From Thermodesulfobacteriota bacterium (GTDB lineage Bacteria > Desulfobacterota > Desulfobacteria > Desulfobacterales > Desulfosudaceae): DNA of 64,000 nt. Where the stretch lies: positions 186,001 through 250,000 of the forward strand of contig JBFMDX010000003.1 in NCBI GenBank assembly GCA_040753795.1. The letters are read 5' to 3'. Every line of letters begins with the position of its first letter. Within the stretch, counting starts at the first letter, position 1. This document shows, one piece after another, positions 8,450-16,794 of the stretch. The position numbers and the translations under genes were made by a program. Below the pieces are notes generated by a model. The model made no database searches. It was given only the letters and a program-made list of their open reading frames with translations, and was not told where the DNA came from.

Positions 8450-8812
8450 CTATTTATCCTGGAATTGCCGCATAGTCCGCTTATACTGCGGATCACTGCA
8501 CTCATAACCGTCCTTGTCCACGAACGTCATCTTTTCGTAGTGCTGACATCTAGCCGCGTCGGTCAGGGCCCGGACCATGTAACCGTTTTTGCCTTCCAGC
8601 ACGTAAACCGGGGGATCAACCGTGATATTCGACCCCTCTTTCAGTTTTTTGCAGGAACCCCGGCCGTCACTGGACCAGGCGCTTTCGGAAAAATTCACGC
8701 ACAGACCGCAGGGTTTGTCCGGCGCCTCTTTCTCCTGGCTGACCGGCTGCGCCTGCTGCACGCCGAAAGCGCCGGAAGCGTTGGCGTATTCCTGTCGACT
8801 TTTTCTTGCCAT
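8450..8812 (-). CDS. third small Cys-rich protein of the synthase operon
   Basis: 120 residues. A polar N-terminal tail is followed by a Cys-rich core: CGLC near residue 36, a GSCKKLKEG segment, then ARCQHYEKM near residue 87 and a further Cys near the C-terminus. The pattern recalls the HiPIP-like small subunits of X-succinate synthases but is longer than BssB or BssC. ATG at 8812 has a GGAG site. It sits directly between the glycyl radical subunit and the BssB-like gene. The (1-methylalkyl)succinate synthase of strain HxN1 was reported with an extra small gene (masB); this could be its counterpart, but that is unproven. Confidence 0.6.
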   Translation of the reverse strand: MARKSRQEYANASGAFGVQQAQPVSQEKEAPDKPCGLCVNFSESAWSSDGRGSCKKLKEGSNITVDPPVYVLEGKNGYMVRALTDAARCQHYEKMTFVDKDGYECSDPQYKRTMRQFQDK

Positions 8813-8894
8813 GATCTTTCTCCTTCCCTCCCCGGATTGATGAATTGAAGGGCGGCCCGCGCCGGGCAATGGCGCGGGCGGCCCTTCGGGTTCA

Positions 8895-11393
8895 CTACAG
8901 TCCCTGAATGGTACGTTGAATAATATTATCCTGGGTCTTGCGGCTGATATCCACAAAGTGGGCGCTGTATCCGGCCACCCGCACGATGACTTCCTGGTAA
9001 TCCTCCGGGTCCTTCTGGGCCGCCCGCAGGGTAACGTCATCGACCATATTGAACTGGACATGATCGATGCCCAGGTCGGCCCAGGCCCGCATATAGGCCT
9101 TCCACATCTGGAAGCCCTTTTCGCCGGACAACTGGGTCGGGGAAAGCCGCTGATTCAGCAGAAACGCCCGGCCGTCGGAAATGTGGTCGATCTTGCCGCA
9201 GGATTTGAGCACCGCCGTGGGCCCCTTCTTGTCCAGCCCGGGTCCGGGGGAAATGCCGCCGTCATACAGGGCGTCGCCCAGTCGCCGGCCGTTGGGCAGG
9301 GCGCCGACGACATTGGCGTAATGGATGTTGCCGCTGACGTTCTCGGGCAGGATCGGCCAGTTGTTGCCCATGGGGTCTTTTATTTCCCGGGAGAATTTGG
9401 CCGCCGAGCGCAGGCAGCGCAGCATGATGCCGTCCACGTTGTCGTCGTCATTGCCCCATTTGGGCGCGTTCTTGACAAAGTCCAGCCGCATCTCTTCCCG
9501 GCCTTCCCAGTTGGCCTTGAGGGCGTCCCGGAGTTCGACCAGGGTGTACTTCTTGTCATCAAAGACCAGTTTTTTCACGGCCGCCAGGCTGTCGGCGTTT
9601 TCCACCCATGTAAAAGCCGTGATCCAGGAGTTGCCCCGGCTGATGGACGGGTCGCAGACATCCTTGCCGCTTTCCACCGACCGCTCGGAAACACCGGACA
9701 GGAAAGGCCGGGGGGTCATGGTCGGCGCCAGGGCCCGGGCCCGGTTGACCGGCCGGACCAGCAGGCTGAAGAGGGTCTTCATCTGGAGTTCCCAGGCGGC
9801 GTAAAATTTTTCAAAATCGGTCAGTTCCTCCACCGGCGGGGTTTCAGCGCCGATCTGCATGTTAAAGACATTGTCAAAGCCGCTGTAAAACACATACTCG
9901 ATGATCTTGGCGCAGTTGACGGTGGCATTGGCCATGCGCATGGGCTGGAACCCTTTCTTGGTGGTCGGGGCCGGGGACATGCAGGCCTGATGGACCCAGG
10001 TGCGGGCCTCATCGATGGGATGGCCGTGCCAGTTCATGGCGTTGGCGATGAGAATGGGATCGTTTCTCATGGATGGATACCCCAGTCCCTGACGGATGCA
10101 CTCGAAGCACTCCCGCATGACTTCATCCGATACCTTGGGATGCCAGCGGAAGGCGAAGGTGGGGTTGGCCACCCGCACCAGCCGTGCCGCCTGAAGCAGG
10201 GCGATGGTCATGCCGTTGCAGGCGTCGCTGCCGTCCTTGTTGACCCCGCCCAGGGTCCATACCCAGGTGCCGCTGATGCCCTGCAGCCCCTCCCGGGCGA
10301 ACTTGGGCTTGTACTGTTCCACTTCCGCCGCCCGGATGAAAAACTCGCCGGCCAGTTCCACGGCCTGATCATGGGTCAGGCGTTTATCTTCCAGCACGTC
10401 CTTGTTGTAATAGGGCCCGTGATAATAATCGGGACGGGCCGGCCAGGCCCCTTCCACGGCCTCGGTGCGGCTGAAAAGCTGAATGAACAGATCGTACTGC
10501 AGGGATTCCTGAAGGGTGCGGGGCGGCTGGGCCGGCACCCGTTCGCAGACCTCGGCGATCTGCAGCAGTTCCTGCTTACGCTTTTCATCGGTTTCAAAGT
10601 TCTCGGCCATGATCCGGGCCAGCCGGGCATAGCGTCCGGCATGGCGGATACAGGCTTCCAGGCAGATCTGCATGGCCTCCCAGTTGTTCATCTTGTCGTA
10701 AAGGTCCATGATTTCCTGGCTGGCCGCCGGTTCATGGGCTTTGGCGTCGGCTTCGTCGATGTTCTTTTCCAGTTCGTCAAGGACATCGGCGAACCCGCGC
10801 TTGCCGGTCATGATGTATTCATAGTCCTTGCCGGAATAACCGCCCCGGGCCAGGGGCACGCCCCAGCCCACGGCGCCGGACAGGACCTTCATCATGTCGT
10901 CCAGATCCAGATAGGGCATGATCTTGTCCAGGTCGGACTTGCCGGCCCAGTAGGCCTTGACGTCGGCGATGATTTTCTTGGACTCCTCGACGGGCTCGGG
11001 CAGGGAGGACGGATCGTTAAACACCTCTTCGTTGAGGATCGAGGCCACCGACGGGTCCCAGCCGATGGTGCTGGGCAGGCCGGCGTTATATCCCACCAGT
11101 TGGGCCTGGTCGGTAATGAATATGGTCTTGTTGTCCAGTATGTGGGCAAACATGCGGGCGAACTTCATCACCGAAGGATCCGGAGACATTTCCAGTTCCC
11201 GGGCCTTCTGGGTATGCAGCTGGGCCCTTTCCAGATCCACTTTCACGCCGGGGTTGTACAGTCCGCCCACGGCGCCCTTCTTCCAGATGGCCTTTCTCAG
11301 GTAGTCCAGCCGTTTGGAACGTTTTTTCTCGGCCGCCCACCACCACTGCTGCTTTTCCTCCAGCTCTTTTATCGTCTTGGTCCCTTCGTACAT
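8895..11393 (-). CDS. assA: glycyl radical enzyme, X-succinate synthase family alpha subunit (alkylsuccinate synthase candidate)
   Basis: 832 residues. The active-site Cys is Cys471 in WVHQACMSPAPTTKK, and the radical Gly is Gly808 in VRVAGYSAHFVD near the C-terminus. Both signatures match the fumarate-adding family (BssA, NmsA, AssA/MasD) rather than pyruvate formate-lyase. The enzyme would add a hydrocarbon radical to fumarate in the cytoplasm. The alkane-type assignment rests on context: AMP ligase, B12 mutase with MeaB and a carboxyltransferase, and no benzylsuccinate CoA-transferase or Bbs genes. A second Cys found in some toluene enzymes two residues after CMSP is Ala here. The activase is encoded far away at 26334. 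An aromatic substrate is not excluded. Confidence 0.85.
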   Translation of the reverse strand: MYEGTKTIKELEEKQQWWWAAEKKRSKRLDYLRKAIWKKGAVGGLYNPGVKVDLERAQLHTQKARELEMSPDPSVMKFARMFAHILDNKTIFITDQAQLVGYNAGLPSTIGWDPSVASILNEEVFNDPSSLPEPVEESKKIIADVKAYWAGKSDLDKIMPYLDLDDMMKVLSGAVGWGVPLARGGYSGKDYEYIMTGKRGFADVLDELEKNIDEADAKAHEPAASQEIMDLYDKMNNWEAMQICLEACIRHAGRYARLARIMAENFETDEKRKQELLQIAEVCERVPAQPPRTLQESLQYDLFIQLFSRTEAVEGAWPARPDYYHGPYYNKDVLEDKRLTHDQAVELAGEFFIRAAEVEQYKPKFAREGLQGISGTWVWTLGGVNKDGSDACNGMTIALLQAARLVRVANPTFAFRWHPKVSDEVMRECFECIRQGLGYPSMRNDPILIANAMNWHGHPIDEARTWVHQACMSPAPTTKKGFQPMRMANATVNCAKIIEYVFYSGFDNVFNMQIGAETPPVEELTDFEKFYAAWELQMKTLFSLLVRPVNRARALAPTMTPRPFLSGVSERSVESGKDVCDPSISRGNSWITAFTWVENADSLAAVKKLVFDDKKYTLVELRDALKANWEGREEMRLDFVKNAPKWGNDDDNVDGIMLRCLRSAAKFSREIKDPMGNNWPILPENVSGNIHYANVVGALPNGRRLGDALYDGGISPGPGLDKKGPTAVLKSCGKIDHISDGRAFLLNQRLSPTQLSGEKGFQMWKAYMRAWADLGIDHVQFNMVDDVTLRAAQKDPEDYQEVIVRVAGYSAHFVDISRKTQDNIIQRTIQGL

Positions 11394-11448
11394 TTTATTC
11401 TCCTTGAAAATAATTACAGGGTCAGCCCCTGTCTGTTTTCGGATTGAC

Positions 11449-11613
11449 CTACTTTTTCTGAAACTCGGAGCAGGATGCGGCGTTATTGTCGGCGGAAACG
11501 GGTTTGGCCGTGTAAAACGCCTGCCGGGGATCCATCTGCCGTCTCACGCAGTCGCCTTTTGCCGGTTGATCTTCCTGGGGAAAGAATTTTTTACATTCCT
11601 TGCATGCCGCCAT
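11449..11613 (-). CDS. small Cys-rich subunit, BssC/AssC-like (gamma)
   Basis: A 54-residue ORF beginning MAACKECKKFFPQ, with CxxC near residue 4, GDCV near residue 20 and a last Cys near residue 48. Size and the four-Cys pattern match the gamma subunit of benzylsuccinate synthase, a small HiPIP-like [4Fe-4S] protein. It lies just upstream of the large subunit, as in bssDCAB operons. ATG at 11613 has a strong GGAGG site. It is the first gene after the sigma54 promoter at 11686-11702. It is too short for routine ORF calling. Confidence 0.75.
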   Translation of the reverse strand: MAACKECKKFFPQEDQPAKGDCVRRQMDPRQAFYTAKPVSADNNAASCSEFQKK

Positions 11614-11685
11614 GATTTTCCTCCTTCATTATTAAGATTGGGTACGTTGTATCCAGATGATTCACTGGCCGTGTTCACCTTCCTG

Positions 11686-11702
11686 AGCAATTAGCATGCC
11701 AA
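11686..11702 (-). promoter_or_regulatory. sigma54 (-24/-12) promoter of the synthase operon
   Basis: The minus strand reads TTGGCATGCTAATTGCT, a near-perfect TGGCAYG-N4-TTGCW site. The predicted start is about 60 bases upstream of the gamma-subunit ATG. This should drive the gamma, alpha, Cys-rich and beta genes. Confidence 0.8.
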
Positions 11703-11859
11703 CAGGTAGTTTTGTTTCAATACACTGAATTTTAACTTATTATTTGTTTTTCGACGAAAACCACCAGATGCGACAAAATGAACCAGCGGGAATCCAATAA
11801 TTTGATAACTTTTTAATATAATATGATTTTATTTTTCAACGACCGGCCTGGGCGGATTT

Positions 11860-11874
11860 GGGTCATTGTGACCC
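11860..11874. promoter_or_regulatory. palindromic UAS candidate upstream of the synthase promoter
   Basis: GGGTCATTGTGACCC is a perfect 6-3-6 dyad about 160 bases upstream of the -24 element, a usual distance for sigma54 enhancer sites. Its reverse strand resembles the boxes at 4974-4989 and 31580-31595. The tract between it and the promoter is AT-rich, which could help DNA bending. Confidence 0.5.
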
Positions 11875-11897
11875 ACTACCTGGTCGCCTGGCTCCGT

Positions 11898-12020
11898 CAT
11901 TCCGGCTGAAACCACCCTGCTATGTGTTCAGACACGCCCATGGGAATTTTTAAGCAGCGCAGAGCATATTCCACCACCAGTTCTTTTTTGCTTTTGCACA
12001 GCAGAAGGCCGATGGTCGGC
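11898..12020 (-). pseudogene. C-terminal remnant of a DUF1016 (YhcG-type PDDEXK nuclease) gene
   Basis: The minus strand encodes PTIGLLLCKSKKELVVEYAL followed by IPMGVSEH, the hallmark C-terminus of DUF1016/YhcG proteins, ending at a TGA at 11898. Just upstream the frame is lost: RLHERLCK continues in another frame, and one extra G would restore a GDQ join. Nothing recognisable remains of the N-terminal domain. This marks the left edge of the foreign island next to the synthase promoter region. Confidence 0.6.
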
Positions 12021-12144
12021 TGATCGCCTTGCACAGACGTTCATGCAGGCGGTTTTCAATTTGTGAATGGCCAGGAGGTTCCGGCCATGATTCAACACCC
12101 AATTTTTTTCTTGCGTTAATGTATCCGAATGGATACGGTAACAC

Positions 12145-12439
12145 ATGTTCGCTGTATTGCGCTCACAGGAATTCGACAAATGGCTGGCCGGCCTGAAAGA
12201 TACGAAAGGCAAGGCGCGTATCCTGGCGCGTCTCAAATCCGCGGAGTTGGCAATCTGGGCGATGTGGCGCCGGTGGGCGGCGGTGTCGGTGAGATGCGAA
12301 TCCATTATGGTCCCGGCTACCGGGTCTATTTTACCCAAAAGGGGAAGATGCTGGTTTTCCTGCTTCTGGGCGGAGATAAGGATTCTCAGAAGCGCGACAT
12401 AAAAAAGCGATTGCCCTTGCGGCATCGATTGAGGAGTAA
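12145..12439 (+). pseudogene. HigB/RelE-type (Gp49-like) toxin gene with two frameshifts
   Basis: Reading begins MFAVLRSQEFDKWLAGL and continues to KSAE. It then needs one inserted G near 12249 to resume as NLGDVAPVGGGVGEMRIHYG...VFLLLGGDKDSQKRDIKK, and another G near 12408 to end ALAASIEE before TAA at 12437-12439. The reconstructed protein of about 98 residues is a typical phage-derived Gp49-like/HigB mRNA interferase. Both lesions are single-base losses in G runs. It lies three bases upstream of an intact antitoxin gene. It is either a decayed toxin or carries sequencing errors. Confidence 0.7.
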
Positions 12440-12442
12440 GGC

Positions 12443-12721
12443 ATGGCCAAATCTTCAAAATTTGACGCGGCAGACTACCTGGACAGCGAAGAGACTATCG
12501 CGGAATATTTAACGGCGGCGCTTGAAGACAGCAACCCGGATGTTTTTCTGGCGGCCATCGGCGACGTAGCTAAAGCCAGGGGCATGGCTGTCATTGCCAA
12601 ACGCACCGGATTGGGCCGTGAAAGCCTTTACAAGGCGCTGGCCCCCGGCGCCAAGCCCCGTTACGATACGATCTTAAAAGTGTTACACGGCCTGGGTGTC
12701 AAAATAACACTATCCGCATGA
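12443..12721 (+). CDS. HigA-family antitoxin (addiction module antidote)
   Basis: A 92-residue helix-turn-helix protein. The N-terminal part (DYLDSEETIAEYLTAALED) and the HTH (MAVIAKRTGLGRESLYKAL) are typical of the putative addiction-module antidote family. It would bind and neutralise the HigB-like toxin encoded just upstream and repress the operon. The gene is intact although its toxin is frameshifted. Spacing of three bases indicates one transcript. It lies inside the island between the two halves of the hydrocarbon locus. Confidence 0.8.
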   Translation: MAKSSKFDAADYLDSEETIAEYLTAALEDSNPDVFLAAIGDVAKARGMAVIAKRTGLGRESLYKALAPGAKPRYDTILKVLHGLGVKITLSA

Positions 12722-12859
12722 TACTCGGTTCAACTCCAGGGGCTGCCTGATCGGCATCCCGGCCCTTTATATTTTGTCACCCCGGACTCCGATACGGGGT
12801 CCAAAAAAAATGGCCTGTTCATCTGATATGACAAGTCGGAAATACAGCGTCATGGTGAT

Positions 12860-12899
12860 ACCGGTAATTTGTGCAAGCGACTCTTGCACAATTGCCGGT
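12860..12899. repeat. imperfect inverted repeat
   Basis: Arms of about 17 bases (ACCGGTAATTTGTGCAAG and its near-complement) flank a five-base loop. It overlaps the end of the AlbA_2-like remnant on the minus strand and has no T-run. It may be the tip of a lost mobile element or a transcription boundary. Confidence 0.5.
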
Positions 12900-13053
12900 T
12901 CCGGCCAAGATTAGACGTTCCGGAAAGTTCGAACTCGGTGGTAAACCCTTCGCCCAGGGCAATGAGATTTTTTACGTGTACGGAGGGATGCCTGCTGTTT
13001 GACGCCGTCCATGGTCTGCTGTGTGCTGAGGATTTTCTTTGATTATCATCCAT
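12880..13053 (-). pseudogene. N-terminal remnant of a Schlafen/AlbA_2-domain ATP-binding protein
   Basis: The frame from ATG 13053 includes VKNLIALGEGFTTEFELSG followed by a TSNLGR segment. This resembles the start of AlbA_2 (Schlafen-like) domains, which normally continue into a REICAFANT-type motif. Here the similarity stops at once and the frame ends in unrelated sequence. Recognition rests on about 25 residues, so confidence is low. Together with the DUF1016 remnant it suggests repeated gain and loss of genes at this site. The stretch 12722-13213 holds no intact gene. Confidence 0.35.
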
Positions 13054-13149
13054 GATGTTTTCCTTTCGTCCATGAAAGTTGTACTTTATCTTATACTGGT
13101 AGCGGCACACTCAAAACCAATATGGCTATCACCCCACCATATTCTGCTA

Positions 13150-13172
13150 TTCTCCAACCGATGGTTGGAGAA
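13150..13172. terminator. perfect 10-bp palindrome downstream of hsdR
   Basis: TTCTCCAACC-GAT-GGTTGGAGAA forms a perfect hairpin about 40 bases past the hsdR stop. No strong T-run follows on the minus strand, so it may be a rho-dependent end, an mRNA-stabilising hairpin or a repeat unit. Confidence 0.4.
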
Positions 13173-13213
13173 TCAATTTTAAAGTTCTCTGCCTTCTAAG
13201 GAAGAGGCAGTCG

Positions 13214-15601
13214 TCAATACAGATACCGCTGGAAATCAACAAACACCTGGTGGATGTTCCCGGGAGGCCCGAGATGTTTCACGGCATCACTGATGGTCTG
13301 GTATTTGAGCTCGATCAACTGCGGCAGCTTATCGGTATCCAGTTCCCGAACCCCGCGGGCCACGTAATGGCCAAGGACAAAGCTTAAAAATTCATGCAGA
13401 TTGTAATCACTGTTATGGAATATGTCATTTCGATGGGCTTCCACCCGTTCGGCCCGGGTGATGGGCGGCAGGTCAAAGGCGATGTAGGCCAGCACGTCAT
13501 AAAGGTCGCTGTTTTCCGCTTCAATGATCTTGCCGACCTCGGCCAGCTGCTCCATGCCATAGCCTTTTTCCGCCAGCCCTTCCAGCAAGGCCTTGCGGGT
13601 ATCCGGCCGGCTCCAGAGCGCGCGCAGTTCGTCTTCGTCCTTGAACAGCGGGGGCAGTTCGCCATACAGCCTTTTGACAAATTCCGCAGCCGACAGGGGG
13701 CTGCCGTCCGGGTTCCAGAAGGAAGTGGCCATAATGTTCTGAATTTTGCGTTCCTTGCCGTCGGCCAGTTTGACCTTAATCATACGTCTCTTTCGGCAGA
13801 CACAGGGCCGCTGACCGCAAACCGGACAGTGCTCAGGCGGTTCTTTTTCACAGACACAGGGCCGCTGGCCGCATACCGGGCAGGGCCGGGGCGGCTCCTT
13901 GACACAGGTGCAGGGGATGTTGCCGCAGCGCGGGCACGGCTCAGGCGGCAGGGGCTCGCCGTCCCACTCCGGATCGCTGAAAAGCTCATAGGCTTTCACA
14001 AAATCGTAGATGGTAAAATAGTCTTTGCCCTCGAACAGCCGCGTGCCTCGGCCGATAATCTGCTTGAATTCGATCATGGAGTTGATGGGCCGCATCAAAA
14101 CGATATTGCGCACGTTGCGGGCGTCCACGCCGGTAGATAGCTTCTGGCTGGTGGTCAGAATGGTGGGAAAGGTTTTCTCATTGTCCCGGAAGGTGGCCAG
14201 AAAACGCTCGCCTTCCTTGCCGTCATTGGCGGTCACCCGCTCGCAATAATGGGGGTCGGTACTGACCTTGATCTGATTGACCAGGTCCCGCACGGCCAGG
14301 GCATGGGCCTGGGTGGCGCAGAAGACCAGCGTCTTTTGCCGCTGGTCGATCTGATCCATAAACAAGCCCACCCGGTATTTTTCCCGTTCGCGGATCTGAA
14401 TCACCCGGTTAAAGTCATCCTCGGTGTAGCGGCGGCCCTGTTCGATCTCGCCCTCGATCACCTGGTCGTCGGACGTATAAACGTAATCATCCAGAGTGGT
14501 GACGATCTGCCGCACCTTGAACGGGGTCAGGTATCCGTCGTTGATGCCATCCTTTAAAGAATACACATAAACCGGCTCACCAAAATAGGCGTAGGTGTCG
14601 GCATTGTGCTGACGTTTGGGCGTGGCCGTCAGCCCCAGCTGCACGGCCGGGGAAAAATAGTCCATGATGCCGCGCCAGTTGCTCTCGTCATTGGCCCCGC
14701 CCCGGTGGCACTCGTCAATTACGATAAAATCAAAAAAATCCGGAGAATAATCCCCGAAGCTGGGCGAAGGATTGCCGTCGACATCCCGGCCGGTCATAAA
14801 GGTTTGAAAGATGGTAAAAAAAATGCTGCCGTTTTTCGGCACCCGGCCTTTTTTGCGGATGATCTCCGGATCGATGCGCACCAGGGCGTCTTCGGCAAAA
14901 GCTGAAAAATCGTTAAAAGCCTGATCGGCCAGGATGTTGCGGTCAGCCAGAAACAGCACCCGCGGCTGCCGGCCGGGTTCTCCGGACTCGCGGGCGGCCA
15001 GGCTCCAGCGGGCGTGAAACAGTTTCCAGGCGATCTGAAAGGCAATGGCTGTTTTACCGGTTCCCGTGGCCAGGGTCAGCAGAATTCGGTCTTGGCCCGC
15101 GGCAATGGCCTCCAACACCCGGTTGATGGCATTGTGCTGATAGTGGCGCGCCTGCCAGAAGCCGCCCCGGTCTTCAAAGGGCACGGCCCCGAACCGCTCC
15201 CGCCAGATATTTTTTTCGGCAAAGGTTGCCGTCCAGAGCTCGTCCGGCGAAGGATAGGCCTCAACATAGCCTTCTGCGCCGGTCTGCATGTCCACCCGGT
15301 AAATACCAATTCCGTTGGTGGAAAAGGCAAACCGGGCCTGCAATCTTTCGGCATAGCGTTTGGCCTGGGCCAGGCCTTCGGTGTCGGTCAGGTCGCGGCG
15401 CTTGGCTTCCAACACGGCCAGTTTCTGGCCCTGGTAGATCAGCACATAGTCGGCAATGTCCGGCTTAGCCCGCTTGCCCGCGCCCATCAGCCGGCCCGGC
15501 GCGATCACCTCCCGCCGAATGCGGCTGGCTTCCACCACACCCCAGCCGGCCTCCTTTAAGGCCGGATCAATCAGTTCAGCACGGGTTTCGGCTTCGTTCA
15601 T
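13214..15601 (-). CDS. hsdR: type I restriction enzyme R subunit
   Basis: 795 residues. The N-terminal nuclease domain has KPDIADYVL and VLEAKRR (PD-ExK core). The helicase motor has Walker A LATGTGKTAIAF, a DECH box (VIDECHRGG) and SAT-like LTATPKR. Residues about 555-601 contain three tandem Cys-rich units (CPRCGNIPCTC, CPVCGQRPCVC twice) separated by KEPP linkers; these look like metal-binding knuckles inserted before the C-terminal helical domain. The gene overlaps hsdS by four bases. The product would translocate and cleave unmodified DNA with HsdM and HsdS, but hsdM here is frameshifted. Confidence 0.88.
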   Translation of the reverse strand: MNEAETRAELIDPALKEAGWGVVEASRIRREVIAPGRLMGAGKRAKPDIADYVLIYQGQKLAVLEAKRRDLTDTEGLAQAKRYAERLQARFAFSTNGIGIYRVDMQTGAEGYVEAYPSPDELWTATFAEKNIWRERFGAVPFEDRGGFWQARHYQHNAINRVLEAIAAGQDRILLTLATGTGKTAIAFQIAWKLFHARWSLAARESGEPGRQPRVLFLADRNILADQAFNDFSAFAEDALVRIDPEIIRKKGRVPKNGSIFFTIFQTFMTGRDVDGNPSPSFGDYSPDFFDFIVIDECHRGGANDESNWRGIMDYFSPAVQLGLTATPKRQHNADTYAYFGEPVYVYSLKDGINDGYLTPFKVRQIVTTLDDYVYTSDDQVIEGEIEQGRRYTEDDFNRVIQIREREKYRVGLFMDQIDQRQKTLVFCATQAHALAVRDLVNQIKVSTDPHYCERVTANDGKEGERFLATFRDNEKTFPTILTTSQKLSTGVDARNVRNIVLMRPINSMIEFKQIIGRGTRLFEGKDYFTIYDFVKAYELFSDPEWDGEPLPPEPCPRCGNIPCTCVKEPPRPCPVCGQRPCVCEKEPPEHCPVCGQRPCVCRKRRMIKVKLADGKERKIQNIMATSFWNPDGSPLSAAEFVKRLYGELPPLFKDEDELRALWSRPDTRKALLEGLAEKGYGMEQLAEVGKIIEAENSDLYDVLAYIAFDLPPITRAERVEAHRNDIFHNSDYNLHEFLSFVLGHYVARGVRELDTDKLPQLIELKYQTISDAVKHLGPPGNIHQVFVDFQRYLY

Positions 15602-16794
15602 ACTGCCGCCTCTTTGCCTTTATTGTTGTCTTTGGCTGTCAGCTCACCGGAAAAGGCTTTTTGCAACAGGGATTGTCTCAGTTCCGCCAGGGCGGCGAGT
15701 TTTTGCTGATAGATGGCATCCAGTTGCTTGACGTGTCCGGAAAGATCATCGAGCTTTTCCACAAGCTCTCGTTGAATGTTTATTTTCGGAAATGGAACGG
15801 ATATTGAGTTGAGCGCTTTCTGGTTGAGCTTGGGCTGTGCCATCCCACTCACATATGGTGCCAGTGATATGGAGTTTAGATAATACTCGAAGAACCGCTG
15901 CGACGCAAAATTTAAAAATCTCAGTACATGCGCATGATTGTTAACCCAACTTTTCCCTGAAATTGAAAAAGCAATCGGATAGGTGCGGGCCAATAAATTC
16001 GCACCATCTTCAGAGACCAAAAGCAAATCTTCATCAAACAGGTAATCGGCAACGTAATCGACTACTCCAGAAGCGCCATAATATGGAATCTCACCAGCTT
16101 TTCGCTTTGATTTGGTTATTGGCACACGCTTACTGTCAAGATTTTCACAGACATCTCCCAACTTTTTCTGATCCCAGGTCTTGCTCTTTGTTTTAAAAAC
16201 CGAGTCCAGATAGCCCTCAAACAGCTCGCGGGCGTTGGCGAGGTTCTTTTCGGTGTTGGCGACCGCCTTGGCGATCCCCTCAAAGGCTTCGTCGAGAATG
16301 GCGACGATGCGTTTTTGTTCGGGGAGGAGAGGAAGGGGCAGTGGATATTTTTCGATAAATTCCTTTGGCACTCGTTTATGCCCGACAGCCCCTGACATTA
16401 CACGTGCGCCTGAATCCCTAAAGCTATCTTGAGTTAAATAGTAAAACAAATATTCGGGGTCAATTTTATCAGTAGTCCGGAAAACGATGAACTCACTTGA
16501 CCCAAAGCCAGCTGCATTTGTTAGCCCTTTTGCAATTCCCAGCTTACCATTCTCGAAGCAGGGAGTAATTTTTGCCAACAACACATCCCCGTCGGCAAAA
16601 TAGGTATAGCTGCCAACGACTTTGCCTAAAGGTCGCTGTTCATTTGGATTAAAGTGCTTTTGACGAATTCCAAGGTCATTCATCGGAACAAATGAAACCA
16701 TATCCGAAGGAGAAAGCCGCTCTCTTGCCTCTTCCTTTGGCGGCTTTATTTTACAGGCCTTACCCAGCGTACTGATCTCCCATCCCTCCCTCAT
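15598..16794 (-). CDS. hsdS: type I restriction-modification specificity subunit
   Basis: 398 residues with two target-recognition domains. Each is followed by a conserved coiled-coil region (EQKRIVAILDEAFEGIAKAV in the first half and DAIYQQKLAALAELRQSLLQ at the end). The first TRD begins WEISTLGKACKI. It determines the DNA sequence recognised by the methylase and restriction complex. It overlaps hsdM and hsdR by four bases each, so translation is coupled. TRD sequences are more AT-rich than the flanking genes, as is common for exchanged specificity domains. Confidence 0.88.
   Translation of the reverse strand: MREGWEISTLGKACKIKPPKEEARERLSPSDMVSFVPMNDLGIRQKHFNPNEQRPLGKVVGSYTYFADGDVLLAKITPCFENGKLGIAKGLTNAAGFGSSEFIVFRTTDKIDPEYLFYYLTQDSFRDSGARVMSGAVGHKRVPKEFIEKYPLPLPLLPEQKRIVAILDEAFEGIAKAVANTEKNLANARELFEGYLDSVFKTKSKTWDQKKLGDVCENLDSKRVPITKSKRKAGEIPYYGASGVVDYVADYLFDEDLLLVSEDGANLLARTYPIAFSISGKSWVNNHAHVLRFLNFASQRFFEYYLNSISLAPYVSGMAQPKLNQKALNSISVPFPKINIQRELVEKLDDLSGHVKQLDAIYQQKLAALAELRQSLLQKAFSGELTAKDNNKGKEAAV

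Noticed and set aside
8916-11447. 843-aa open frame on the plus strand opposite the glycyl radical enzyme
   Set aside because: It is the antisense of a well-recognised gene in GC-rich DNA; its composition (Gly/His/Val-rich) is that of a shadow frame and it has no family motif.
8895-11613. Toluene-type benzylsuccinate synthase assignment
   Set aside because: The signatures allow it, but the neighbours are an AMP ligase, B12 mutase, MeaB and carboxyltransferase rather than Bbs CoA-transferase genes, so the alkane type is preferred. It is not excluded.
11950-12458. Minus-strand ORFs over the toxin gene
   Set aside because: They are antisense to the frameshifted toxin and only the DUF1016 tail at 11898-12020 shows real similarity.
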